The notes beneath the pieces are model-generated. The model made no database searches, was not told where the DNA came from, and was given only the letters and a program-made list of their open reading frames with translations. Positions 52,692-61,311 of a stretch of 64,000 nucleotides of DNA are shown here, piece after piece; the first letter of the stretch is position 1; the number at the start of each line of letters is the position of its first letter. The DNA is from UBA5078 sp051252515. Its GTDB lineage: Bacteria; Pseudomonadota; Gammaproteobacteria; Pseudomonadales; Pseudohongiellaceae. The translations under genes and the position numbers were made by a program. Location: positions 157,390 through 221,389 of the forward strand of contig JBPOFS010000006.1 in NCBI GenBank assembly GCA_051252515.1, written 5' to 3'.

Positions 52692-54392
52692 TTACCCCTT
52701 AAGTGCCTCAACCGCTTGGTGTTGCGACAAATAAACATTGCCACTAAGTTTGCTCAGGAAATCCCCTCGCTCCAAGCGATCCATTACAAGTCCTTTCACC
52801 TCCGAAAGATGCAGCTTAATACCTAATTCATCGAGGTGTTCGTTCATTGCTAAAATTGATTCCAAGGCACTCATGTCAATTTCATTGACCGCCGTACACA
52901 TCAAAATAACGTGATTCAATCGAGGCCGCTTAGCCACCATTGCATAGATAATATCTTCAAGATAACGGGTATTGGCAAAATACAAACTCTCGTCGATTCT
53001 GATCGACAATATGGTTTCGTGGGTCTCGACTGCATGCCTTTCAGCATTTCTAAAATGCTCCGTTCCTGGAAGCTCTCCCACAATGGCCACGTGGGGACGA
53101 GATGTTTTATACAGGTGTACGATTAGCGATACTAAGATGCCCGCGGCGACACCAATCTCAACTCCCGCGAGCAAGGTGAGCACAATCGTAGACAATACCG
53201 CCATGAAGTCGGCTTTTGAATATCGCCAAGCACTCTTAAGTATAGAAAGGTCTACCAATGGCCAAACAGCCGCCACTATCGTCGCCGCCAATACCGCTTT
53301 GGGTAAGAATACTAATAGCGGCACGAATATGATTGTAGCGATACCCATTAATATCGCCGCAAAGAACCCTGCCGCCGGGGTTGCAGCCCCTGCATCGTAA
53401 TTCACAGCGGAGCGCGAGAAGCCACCAGCAACGGGAAACCCTCCAAAAAAGCTAGTCGCCGCATTGGATGTTCCTAGAGCTAATAACTCTTGATCGGGGT
53501 TAATACGTTCACGACGTTTCGAGGCGAGCCCTTGTGCAACCGAGATCGACTCCACAAAACCAATCGCGGCAATCAATATTGCAGACCCTCCTAACATTCG
53601 CCACATATCTAGATCAAACGATGGAACTGTCATCGCCGGCAGTCCACCGGGAACCTCACCAATAGTATCCAACCCTAAAGTATTGAGCTCAAACCCCCAC
53701 GCGATAGCCGTCGCTGCAATCACCGATATTACCGGGCTAATACGCGCAACCATAACTGCCGTACCATGGGACACTCCCCACCCTTTAAGAAGCTTTGACA
53801 CGCCCTTGCGTGACCAAAACAACCACAATAGTGTGGGCACTGACACCATCACTGTCACTCGGTCCATTTGCCCAGCGGTTTCCCAGAGAGAGGGTAGCAG
53901 CTCAAACAAAGTGTAACCGTGCGAGCTAATCCCTAATAGATGCTGCACTTGGCTTATAGCGATAATTAGGGCTGAGGCGGTGATAAAACCGGTGACCACC
54001 GGATGAGACATGAAGTTGGCAACAAACCCTAAGCGCAGAACACCGAGCAGCATCAACAACACACCCGACATAAAGGCCAGTGTGAGTGCTGCCGCCACAT
54101 ATTGATCAGGAGCAAGCCCCAAGGAGCCCAGTGCCGCCGCCGTCATTAATGACATCACAGCAACAGGCCCCACAGACAATACGCGACTTGTCCCTAGAAG
54201 CGCATAGACAAGCAAAGGCAATATGCTGGCATAAAGCCCCATTTCCGCAGGTAAGCCCGCCAAAAGTGCGTACGCCAACGATTGCGGTATCAGCATAATC
54301 GTCACGACAATCGCGGCTAATAAGTCCTCGGTAAACTTACCATTGTCGTAGGTTTTCACCCAAGTCAACGCAGGGATCCATTGCCTTGCCAT
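52692..54392 (-). CDS. SulP-family anion transporter
   Basis: The 566-residue protein is a SulP (SLC26-like) carrier with about 12-14 helices (early signature IPQSLAYALLAGLPAEMGLYASILPLLVYALLGTS, named by position 35-70). It also has GFVESISVAQGLASKRRERINPDQELLALG and a C-terminal STAS domain (about 440-560, with ILMCTAVNEIDMSALESI). SulP proteins move sulfate, bicarbonate or other anions. The place behind pdo and sqr suggests a sulfur oxyanion such as sulfite, thiosulfate or sulfate; this is inferred from context. Confidence 0.88.
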   Translation of the reverse strand: MARQWIPALTWVKTYDNGKFTEDLLAAIVVTIMLIPQSLAYALLAGLPAEMGLYASILPLLVYALLGTSRVLSVGPVAVMSLMTAAALGSLGLAPDQYVAAALTLAFMSGVLLMLLGVLRLGFVANFMSHPVVTGFITASALIIAISQVQHLLGISSHGYTLFELLPSLWETAGQMDRVTVMVSVPTLLWLFWSRKGVSKLLKGWGVSHGTAVMVARISPVISVIAATAIAWGFELNTLGLDTIGEVPGGLPAMTVPSFDLDMWRMLGGSAILIAAIGFVESISVAQGLASKRRERINPDQELLALGTSNAATSFFGGFPVAGGFSRSAVNYDAGAATPAAGFFAAILMGIATIIFVPLLVFLPKAVLAATIVAAVWPLVDLSILKSAWRYSKADFMAVLSTIVLTLLAGVEIGVAAGILVSLIVHLYKTSRPHVAIVGELPGTEHFRNAERHAVETHETILSIRIDESLYFANTRYLEDIIYAMVAKRPRLNHVILMCTAVNEIDMSALESILAMNEHLDELGIKLHLSEVKGLVMDRLERGDFLSKLSGNVYLSQHQAVEALKG

Positions 54393-54432
54393 TATTACTC
54401 ACCCATCCTTGCACACTGACAAGATCGATACA

Positions 54433-56109
54433 TTAAGGTTTGCTCGTAGGAACAGGTTTAACCAACCATTCCCGCCCCTTCAACATGGCATTCCAATAGA
54501 TAGGCGGTAAAAGATCCTTTTTAAGCACCCAGGCTAATCTCGTTGCCTGTGTGCCGTCGAGCAGCCAAGTAGGGAAACTTGGCAATAGTTTTCCACCATA
54601 GCCAAACTCAGCCAATACTATCTTGCCTTTCTCGACGGTTAGCGGGCATGAACCATAACCATCATATAGAGCGACGCCTTGCGTCACTCCCATAGCGGCA
54701 AGCATATTATGAGCGACAATTGGCGCTTGCTTACGTGCAGCGGCCATAGTTTTAGCATTAGGGGCATTCATTACATCTCCCAGTGACCAAATATTCTCAA
54801 AACGTTTATGTCTTAGCGTTCCCTGATCGACGTCCACCCAGCCAGCAGCATCCGCCAGTGGGCTGCTACGAATAAAGTCTGGGGCTTGTTGTGGCGGACA
54901 CACATGCAACATATCGAACTCTGTACTAACCGTCTCTTTGTTACCCTCAGCATCGCTTTTCTCAAACCAGGCGGTTTTGCTTTCTCCATCCACTTTGGTC
55001 AGGCGATGATTAAAGTTCAATTCGGCTGAGTATTTCTCAATATATTTCATTAACGCAGGGACGTATTCTTTGACACCGAACAATACTCCACCGGCATTAT
55101 AAAATTGAATATCAATGTCTTTCAGTGTGCCGTTTCTATGCCAATGGTCTCCGGACAGATACAACGCTTTTTGTGGTGCGCCGGCGCATTTAATAGGCAT
55201 AGGAGGTTGTGTGAAAACAGCTTTTCCCGCGCGCAAGCCCTGTACTAATTTCCACGTATAAGGGGCGAGGTCAAAACGATAATTTGAAGTTACTCCGTTC
55301 TCTCCCAGAGTCTCTGTCAGACCTTCAATGCCTTCCCAGTTCAACTTGATACCGCATGCCACCACCAAGTGGTCATAACTAATCTGACTCCCATCGTCCA
55401 GAGTCAGGCTGTTGTTTTCTGGCGAGAATTCTTGCGCTGCTTTTTGGATCCAATCTACCCCAGCAGGAATAAGTGAGGCTGTGTCACGTTCCGTGTCAGA
55501 GGCGTGAAACACTCCCCCTCCCACCATGGTCCAACCCGGTTGGTAATAGTGTTTCTCTGCTTTGTCGACGATCGCAATTTGTAGCCCGGGCTTACGCTGC
55601 AACAAACTTGATGCCGTGCTAATACCACCAGAGCCAGCCCCGATAATCACCACTTTAAAATGCTGAGACTTGGCAGGAGCAGGAGATGAGGTTGGCTGTG
55701 CAGTGGCGGCTAAAGCATCCTTTAGATCATATCCGGCCTCTTGCGCGATACTTAACAACTGATCGACGGGAGTTCCAAGCGCGCGCTGCTCCAATGCCCA
55801 CAAAGTGATCGAGCGGGTTCCCGTACGACAATACGCGACGAGAGGCTTAGCAAGCTCGTTTCTGGCACTCGCAAACAGAGCAATATCGGACTCTTCGATC
55901 TTGCCGGAGACGACAGGAACGTATTTTATTTGCATGCCCTTAGCGTTTGCGGCCGCTTCAACTTCAGCAAAATTCAACTGGTCTGCAGCCTCCCCATCAG
56001 GACGATTACAAAGCAAGCTCTTCACACCTTGTTCAGCTAACGCATCAACATCGGCGAGTGTTAGCTGCTCTGTTACGGAAAACTCTTCAGTTATCTGCTT
56101 AATGTTCAT
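54433..56109 (-). CDS. sqr: DUF442 sulfurtransferase-like domain fused to sulfide:quinone oxidoreductase
   Basis: This protein combines two sulfur enzymes in 558 residues. Residues 1-130 form a DUF442 (TIGR01244-type) domain with the phosphatase/rhodanese-like loop CRTGTRS (Cys94, Arg99). Residues 150-558 are a type-II-like sulfide:quinone oxidoreductase: FAD motif VVIIGAGSGGIS (154-165), Cys253 (VVACG), Cys309 (MPIKCAGAPQK), Cys405 (HVCPPQQAP) and the FAD-end SLGDVMNAPNAKT. SQR oxidises sulfide to persulfide/polysulfide and reduces quinone at the membrane. It is preceded by pdo (66 bases) and followed by SulP (40 bases). Confidence 0.92.
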   Translation of the reverse strand: MNIKQITEEFSVTEQLTLADVDALAEQGVKSLLCNRPDGEAADQLNFAEVEAAANAKGMQIKYVPVVSGKIEESDIALFASARNELAKPLVAYCRTGTRSITLWALEQRALGTPVDQLLSIAQEAGYDLKDALAATAQPTSSPAPAKSQHFKVVIIGAGSGGISTASSLLQRKPGLQIAIVDKAEKHYYQPGWTMVGGGVFHASDTERDTASLIPAGVDWIQKAAQEFSPENNSLTLDDGSQISYDHLVVACGIKLNWEGIEGLTETLGENGVTSNYRFDLAPYTWKLVQGLRAGKAVFTQPPMPIKCAGAPQKALYLSGDHWHRNGTLKDIDIQFYNAGGVLFGVKEYVPALMKYIEKYSAELNFNHRLTKVDGESKTAWFEKSDAEGNKETVSTEFDMLHVCPPQQAPDFIRSSPLADAAGWVDVDQGTLRHKRFENIWSLGDVMNAPNAKTMAAARKQAPIVAHNMLAAMGVTQGVALYDGYGSCPLTVEKGKIVLAEFGYGGKLLPSFPTWLLDGTQATRLAWVLKKDLLPPIYWNAMLKGREWLVKPVPTSKP

Positions 56110-56175
56110 TTCTTATAGTCCTTTTATTTATTTCTTTAAGACGATCAACTTTGATGTGAAAACTTGGCTTGCACG

Positions 56176-57072
56176 TCACAATATATTAAGAGGGACCTTT
56201 AAAAACACTGTTCCATCGGCCTCTGCAGGAGGCAAGTGCCCCGCTCGCATATTAACTTGTAGAGAAGGCAAAATAAGATGAGGCATACCCAAAGTCTTGT
56301 CGCGAGCTTCACGCATCGCAACAAATTGGTCCTCAGTTTTTCCTTTGCCTACATGAATATTGCGCTCACGCTCATCGGCGACACTACTCACGCAGCTAAG
56401 CTCCCGACCGTCCGGATAATCGTGACACATGAACAGGCGAGTTTCACTCGGCAATGACAGCACCTTCTCAATAGAATGATACAAGGTGCGTGCATCCCCT
56501 CCTGGGAAATCTGCCCGTGCAGAGCCGCCCTCTGGCATAAAGATAGTATCGCCCACAAAGGCGGCATCGCCTATCACATGTGTCATACATGCGGGAGTAT
56601 GCCCAGGCGTATGCATCGCGTGAGCCGTCATCGTCCCAATTTGATAGCGGTCTCCATCTTGAAATAATCGATCAAACTGTGAGCCATCACGCTGAAACTC
56701 AGTTCCTGCATTGAATATTGTGCCAAATGTCTCTTGCACTATATTAATATGCGCCCCTATTCCCAATGCTCCCCCTAATGCCTTCTGCAAGTAGGGAGCA
56801 GCGGATAAGTGATCCGCATGCACATGGGTTTCGATAATCCATTGCACTTCCAAACCATGGCTTTTTACATGGGCAATGATCTGATCGGCACCCATCAGAT
56901 CAGTGCGCCCAGCCGCATAGTCAAGATCCATTACTGAGTCGATAATCGCACAGGCATTTGAATTGGGGTCCTTCACGATATAACTAAATGTATTCGTAGG
57001 GGCATCAAAAAAATGCACTACTTCCGGCTGTAAACTCATCTCTGGGCTAAAGCTCAATTGGACCGTTTCCAT
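56176..57072 (-). CDS. pdo: Persulfide dioxygenase (ETHE1-like, MBL fold)
   Basis: PDO oxidises glutathione persulfide to sulfite and glutathione. The 298-residue protein has the metal site THVHADHLSA (His83, His85, Asp87, His88), further ligands in HTPGHTPACMTH and VGDTIF, and the segment GGSARADFPGGDARTLYHSI that marks the ETHE1/Blh branch of the metallo-beta-lactamase fold. It is the first gene behind the sigma-54 promoter at 57124-57139 and faces the FisR-like regulator. Confidence 0.93.
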   Translation of the reverse strand: METVQLSFSPEMSLQPEVVHFFDAPTNTFSYIVKDPNSNACAIIDSVMDLDYAAGRTDLMGADQIIAHVKSHGLEVQWIIETHVHADHLSAAPYLQKALGGALGIGAHINIVQETFGTIFNAGTEFQRDGSQFDRLFQDGDRYQIGTMTAHAMHTPGHTPACMTHVIGDAAFVGDTIFMPEGGSARADFPGGDARTLYHSIEKVLSLPSETRLFMCHDYPDGRELSCVSSVADERERNIHVGKGKTEDQFVAMREARDKTLGMPHLILPSLQVNMRAGHLPPAEADGTVFLKVPLNIL

Positions 57073-57123
57073 TTGTCAGCACTCCTCTTATATCAACTTT
57101 AAACTCTCGTATCTTAGTTAATT

Positions 57124-57139
57124 TGCAATTCACGGGCCA
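57124..57139 (-). promoter_or_regulatory. Sigma-54 promoter of the pdo-sqr operon
   Basis: Read on the minus strand, TGGCCCGTGAATTGCA fits the TGGC-N8-TTGCA consensus with exact GG-N10-GC spacing. The start would be near 57113, leaving a 40-base leader before pdo. The divergent FisR-like activator is the obvious partner. Confidence 0.75.
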
Positions 57140-57249
57140 AAGCAAACCCCTACTCCCCAGTAAACTCTAACATAATGATATTTAATACTTTTTATGTAAA
57201 GAAACCATTAATAAACAATTTATCCCTAGCAAGAGTCGGGCGCTTTGGA

Positions 57250-57287
57250 CATAATTGACAAAAATCTAGGACAAAAATGTCATTATG
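57250..57287. promoter_or_regulatory. Inverted repeat at the fisR start, candidate activator site
   Basis: CATAATTGACA and TGTCATTATG are complementary apart from one bulged T, separated by 17 bases. The right arm overlaps the fisR start codon. The site lies 112-149 bases upstream of the pdo -24 element, so it could act both as enhancer and as autoregulatory operator. Confidence 0.45.
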
Positions 57288-58577
57288 CAATTAATTGCCA
57301 GCGACTTAACCGGACTCGATTCCGCAGGAATCCTCGACGGATTTGATTACCCAGCCATTTTAGTCAGCAGCACCTATCAAATTCTTGCGGCGAACGATCT
57401 ATATACCCAAACCTTTGGTGAGATCACTCCAGGGGACTCCGCCTATTGCTATAAAGTCTCACACCAATACGATCGCCCCTGCGATCAAGCCGGAGAATCA
57501 TGCCCACTTGCTGCCTGTAAGAAATCGGGCCATCGCGAGAAAGTGCTCCACATCCACAATACGCCAAGAGGTCGTGAACATGTCGATGTTGAGATGCTGC
57601 CCATTTTCGACAAACAAGGTGCTCTGAGTTATTTCGTCGAACTCTTGAAGCCTGTTTCCCATGCGAGTGCTCAAACGAGCAAAGATTTAATGGTAGGGAC
57701 AAGTCCGTCATTCAATAAACTAATCGAACTTATTAACAGAGTGGGACCAAGTGATGCCTCTGTTCTGCTATTAGGAGAGTCCGGTACCGGCAAAGAGCTC
57801 GCGGCAAAAGCCATCCATCAATCTAGCCCCCGCAAAGATAAACCTTTTGTCACGGTAGAGTGTGCAGGCTTGACAGAAACACTTTTCGAAAGTGAATTAT
57901 TTGGCCATACAAAGGGTGCGTTTACTGGCGCGACTTATAGCAAGCAAGGTCTCGTCGATGCGGCCAATGGAGGGACGTTATTTCTCGATGAAATTGGCGA
58001 TATTGCCTTGTCGCAGCAAGTGAAACTTCTACGTTTAATTGAGACAGGAACCTACCGCGCAGTGGGAAGTGTTGAAGCACAGAGCACTGATTTTCGTCTA
58101 ATTTGTGCAACCCATATGAACCTATGGGACATGGTCGAAAGTGGAGCTTTTCGCGAGGACCTTTACTATCGTATCAACGTTTTCCCTATACACTTGCCTG
58201 CACTTCGACAAAGAAGCAGTGACATACCACTACTCGCGCGCTCAATTCTAAGCAAACTCCATGAGCAGACACCTTACACGCTAAGTAAGAGCGCTGAGGA
58301 TCGACTGATGCAATACCCCTTCAAAGGCAATGTACGCGAGTTACGCAATATTTTGGAACGGGCTGTCCTTCTTTCCAACACTAGCGAGATAGGGGCACAA
58401 CTAATCGAATCCAGCATGGCTAGTGACGTAGGTCGGCATCAAGAACCGCAAGATTTACACGCGATTGAGCATCGACATCTGCTGCGCTTACTAGCGCAAC
58501 ACGATGGCGATAAATCCAAGGTAGCGCAAGAACTGGGGATCTCTTTACGGACACTCTATCGGAAACTAAGGACCTAA
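57285..58577 (+). CDS. fisR: FisR-like sulfane-sulfur-sensing sigma-54 activator
   Basis: FisR senses persulfide/polysulfide through cysteines in its N-terminal domain and activates sqr-pdo. The 430-residue protein has Cys55, Cys66, Cys73 and Cys78; the 11 and 7 spacing of the first three equals that described for FisR of Cupriavidus. A sigma-54 AAA+ domain follows (GESGTGKE, TKGAFTGATYS, TLFLDEIGDI), then a Fis-type HTH (SKVAQELGISLRTLYRKLR). It is divergent from pdo-sqr-sulP. No good ribosome site precedes the first ATG. Confidence 0.9.
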   Translation: MQLIASDLTGLDSAGILDGFDYPAILVSSTYQILAANDLYTQTFGEITPGDSAYCYKVSHQYDRPCDQAGESCPLAACKKSGHREKVLHIHNTPRGREHVDVEMLPIFDKQGALSYFVELLKPVSHASAQTSKDLMVGTSPSFNKLIELINRVGPSDASVLLLGESGTGKELAAKAIHQSSPRKDKPFVTVECAGLTETLFESELFGHTKGAFTGATYSKQGLVDAANGGTLFLDEIGDIALSQQVKLLRLIETGTYRAVGSVEAQSTDFRLICATHMNLWDMVESGAFREDLYYRINVFPIHLPALRQRSSDIPLLARSILSKLHEQTPYTLSKSAEDRLMQYPFKGNVRELRNILERAVLLSNTSEIGAQLIESSMASDVGRHQEPQDLHAIEHRHLLRLLAQHDGDKSKVAQELGISLRTLYRKLRT

Positions 58578-58633
58578 AAATGAACGCTCTCACTCGCGTA
58601 GTCACCCTGCTAGTTCGAACGAGCTGTTTAAAT

Positions 58634-58664
58634 TCAACACCTTAGTACAAAAAATAGGTGTTGA
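58634..58664. repeat. Inverted repeat at the csp promoter
   Basis: TCAACACCT and AGGTGTTGA are exact complements with a 13-base spacer. The right arm covers the first bases of the -35 box, so it may be an operator, or the terminator region of fisR. Confidence 0.45.
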
Positions 58665-58688
58665 CTTGCCCTTATTTGCCCGTATACT
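58661..58688 (+). promoter_or_regulatory. Sigma-70 promoter of the cold-shock gene
   Basis: TTGACT and TATACT are separated by 16 bases. A start near 58695 gives a leader of about 185 bases, the long untranslated leader typical of cspA-type mRNAs. The 303-base interval 58578-58880 holds nothing else I can support. Confidence 0.65.
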
Positions 58689-58880
58689 TCTCCTCAGCCT
58701 GAATAGCGGCTATATTTATGTATTGCACTTCGAAGTCCCGCCTTTAAGTACTCGTTCTGTATCTCATATTTTATATTCGAATTCTAATGCTATCGACTCC
58801 TCGAGTGGCACGGTACAGCTGTATCAGCACTACTCGTGAGTCAAACACCTACTTAATTATTTGATATACAGGATGACAAC

Positions 58881-59090
58881 ATGTCTGACACAGTGACTGG
58901 CCAAGTTAAATTTTTCAACGAGTCTAAAGGTTTCGGCTTTATTTCTCAGAGCGATGGTCCAGACGTATTTGTACACTACAGTGCAATCCAAGACAGCGGT
59001 TTCAAGACTTTGGCAGAAGGCCAGCAAGTTCAGTTCACAGTGACTCAAGGTCAAAAAGGCCCACAGGCTGAGAACGTTGTTGCGTGCTAA
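58881..59090 (+). CDS. Cold-shock protein (CspA family)
   Basis: The 69-residue OB-fold nucleic-acid chaperone has both RNA-binding motifs, GFGFIS (RNP1-like) and VFVHYSAIQ (RNP2-like), in the standard GQVKFFNESKGFGFISQ context. AGGATGACAAC precedes the ATG. Whether it is cold-induced or constitutive cannot be read, though the long leader favours post-transcriptional control. Confidence 0.96.
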   Translation: MSDTVTGQVKFFNESKGFGFISQSDGPDVFVHYSAIQDSGFKTLAEGQQVQFTVTQGQKGPQAENVVAC

Positions 59091-59129
59091 TTTCAATTAG
59101 CGCCTAATTTGGCGTTATAGAAATACACG

Positions 59130-59170
59130 AAAAAAAGGCGATGCTCCTACCGGATGTCATCGCCTTTTTT
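59130..59170. terminator. Terminator after the cold-shock gene
   Basis: A seven-A run and GGCGATG arm pair with CATCGCC followed by six T, with a 14-base loop; works in both directions. Confidence 0.9.
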
Positions 59171-59228
59171 CTATCCCTCTTTTTAAAAATCCATTTCCTC
59201 AAGCATTTCCGCGCCTCAATTCCGCGTA

Positions 59229-59250
59229 ATGTCATCACATTGTCATACCG
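59229..59250 (+). promoter_or_regulatory. Pho box upstream of the phytase gene
   Basis: ATGTCAT-CACA-TTGTCAT is a direct repeat of seven-base units with four-base spacer, period 11, as in PhoB boxes (CTGTCAT repeats). TACACT, a -10-like box, follows at 59257-59262, the right distance for PhoB-dependent promoters. Confidence 0.65.
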
Positions 59251-59326
59251 TTTTCCTACACTCAAAAGAATCTAAATCAATCGATATTCCACCTTCGGTT
59301 TAATCTTTGTAGGAGCTCCAACTCTG

Positions 59327-61258
59327 ATGTCATTTTTTATTCCCCATCGACTTAGTACCGCCATTTCCCTAAGCCTATCGGTATGTGGCTTTACTAGCTT
59401 AAGCCTCTGCGCGAGTGAGATTACGGCAAGCACTCCGCACAGTGTCGGTGAATACCTTATGGCCTTAGATGCGAGCAAGAGCCATTGGCTAAGCGTAGGG
59501 GAGCGCAGTGGAATTCAAGTGCATGGCGAAGGACAGCAATTACTCGCGCAATGGCAGCGCCCCACTGAGTTCTTAGACTCTCGCTCACTGACTATAAAGG
59601 GTAAAACAAAAACTTTTTTTGCGAGTTTTGATAACCGCCTCAATCAAGTGTTGCTTTACTCTTATGACGACCAGGCTGAGGAAATCACACAGGATTATGT
59701 CAGCGCTCCAATCCCGTTTCCTGTCGAAGGCTTATGCTTACACAAAGATGCTGACAGCCGCTTACATTTGTTTTTGCTAAGCGAGCGCTTCGAAGCCCAT
59801 CAATATTTACTGCAAAATACGCCGGATGCGTTATGGCAGATGCATGACATAAGAACATTGCCCATCGGCCCAGAAACCGAGTTTTGCGCAGTGGATGATC
59901 AAAGCAACACCTTGTTTGTCAGTGAGGCTGAACAAACTTTGTGGGCATTTTCAACGCTTCCCGAAGCCGAGATAAAGCGCACGCTTGTAGAGCTCGCAGC
60001 ACCATACGGCACGTTAGGAAATGGCCCGTTGGGGCTCAGCGCCGTTAATGGCCGCCTCTATGCCGTCAGTAGCGATGGCCCGACAATCCACACCATCGAC
60101 ATTAATATTGACGACTATACGGCTGCAGAGCCCTTAAGGCTCAATACCTACGACATTGACTCCGTTGAGACCATCAGCACCATCATGCATCAAGGACAAA
60201 CACTACATAGCTTGTACGATGAGAACAAACAACGCTTCACGGTGCTTGAGCAAACATCGACATCGAACACCCAATCTGCTGAACGCCTCCCCGAGGTCAA
60301 AGCCTTCATCGAAACAGACCCTATGCCACAGTTCGGAGATGCAGCGGATGATCCCGCTTTATGGATACACCCCAACGACTCTAGCCTTAGCCTAGTGATC
60401 GGCACCAATAAGCGCCAAGGATTATTTGCATACAATCTGCAAGGGAATGAGGTCCAGCGATTAGACGTTGGCCGCGTTAATAATGTCGACATTCGCTACG
60501 GTATGAATATTGATGGCCGCACCATGGATATCGCGGTTGCCTCCAACAGAGACTTAAATGCCCTGTCTGTCTTCAGCATTGATCGTCAAACACACGCACT
60601 AAATTTAGTCGCCACGATCCCTACCCCCCTACAAGACATCTATGGATTATGTATGTACCAAGATGTCACAGGACAGATGTTCACTTTTGTGAACGATGCC
60701 GATGGCAGCTACTTGCACTACGCCCTGCACAGCGCTCAAGGCACTGTGACTGGGGAGTTATTACGCCAATTCAAAGTTGATAGCCAACCAGAAGGCTGCG
60801 TTGCCAATGATCATTCAGGAGAGCTATTTATCGGCGAAGAGGATGTCGGTATCTGGACACTAAGCGCTGATGCTCGTGCGTCGACAACGTTAACTTCTGT
60901 AGCGAAAGTGGGAGAAGAGCTGCATGACGACGTGGAAGGCTTAGCCTTGTACCTACTAGAAGATAAAGCCATTTTGATAGCATCAAGCCAAGGCAACGAC
61001 AGCTATGTGTTGATCGAGGCAAACCCACCCTATAAAACCCTTGGTGCGTTTCGTATCGGCATGAATATTGAATCACACATTGATGGAGCTTCTGAAACGG
61101 ATGGCCTTGAAGTGAGTAGTGCAAATTTAGGCGGGGCATTTCACAATGGAATTCTTATCGTTCAAGATGGACGTAACGTTTTCCCCCAGCAACCACAAAA
61201 TTTCAAGCTAGTGCCATGGCAAGACATAGAGTCACTATTTACAAAGCTTGAGCCATAA
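59327..61258 (+). CDS. Secreted beta-propeller phytase with a degenerate second propeller
   Basis: Beta-propeller phytases are calcium-dependent enzymes releasing phosphate from inositol hexakisphosphate. The 643-residue precursor has a signal peptide (LSTAISLSLSVCGFTSLSLCASE). The C-terminal domain (about 325-640) has the hallmark DAADDPALWIHPNDSSLSL (near 337-355), RVNNVDIRYGM and YGLCMY. The N-terminal part (about 40-315) aligns loosely with it (SVGERSGIQVHGEGQQLL against IGTNKRQGLFAYNLQGNEV; VEGLCLHKDADSRLHLFLL against YGLCMYQDVTGQMFTFV) but lacks the DDPALW calcium motif. Tandem BPPs with one incomplete domain are known. A Pho box precedes it. Confidence 0.9.
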   Translation: MSFFIPHRLSTAISLSLSVCGFTSLSLCASEITASTPHSVGEYLMALDASKSHWLSVGERSGIQVHGEGQQLLAQWQRPTEFLDSRSLTIKGKTKTFFASFDNRLNQVLLYSYDDQAEEITQDYVSAPIPFPVEGLCLHKDADSRLHLFLLSERFEAHQYLLQNTPDALWQMHDIRTLPIGPETEFCAVDDQSNTLFVSEAEQTLWAFSTLPEAEIKRTLVELAAPYGTLGNGPLGLSAVNGRLYAVSSDGPTIHTIDINIDDYTAAEPLRLNTYDIDSVETISTIMHQGQTLHSLYDENKQRFTVLEQTSTSNTQSAERLPEVKAFIETDPMPQFGDAADDPALWIHPNDSSLSLVIGTNKRQGLFAYNLQGNEVQRLDVGRVNNVDIRYGMNIDGRTMDIAVASNRDLNALSVFSIDRQTHALNLVATIPTPLQDIYGLCMYQDVTGQMFTFVNDADGSYLHYALHSAQGTVTGELLRQFKVDSQPEGCVANDHSGELFIGEEDVGIWTLSADARASTTLTSVAKVGEELHDDVEGLALYLLEDKAILIASSQGNDSYVLIEANPPYKTLGAFRIGMNIESHIDGASETDGLEVSSANLGGAFHNGILIVQDGRNVFPQQPQNFKLVPWQDIESLFTKLEP

Positions 61259-61298
61259 AAAAAGCCCCGTAGACAAAGTCTAAGGGGCTTTTTTTTAT
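61256..61298. terminator. Bidirectional terminator after the phytase gene
   Basis: A-run plus AAGCCCC pairs with GGGGCTT and a run of eight T; an inner TAGAC/GTCTA pair extends the stem. It serves both converging genes. Confidence 0.92.
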
Positions 61299-61311
61299 TC
61301 ATGCATTTCCT

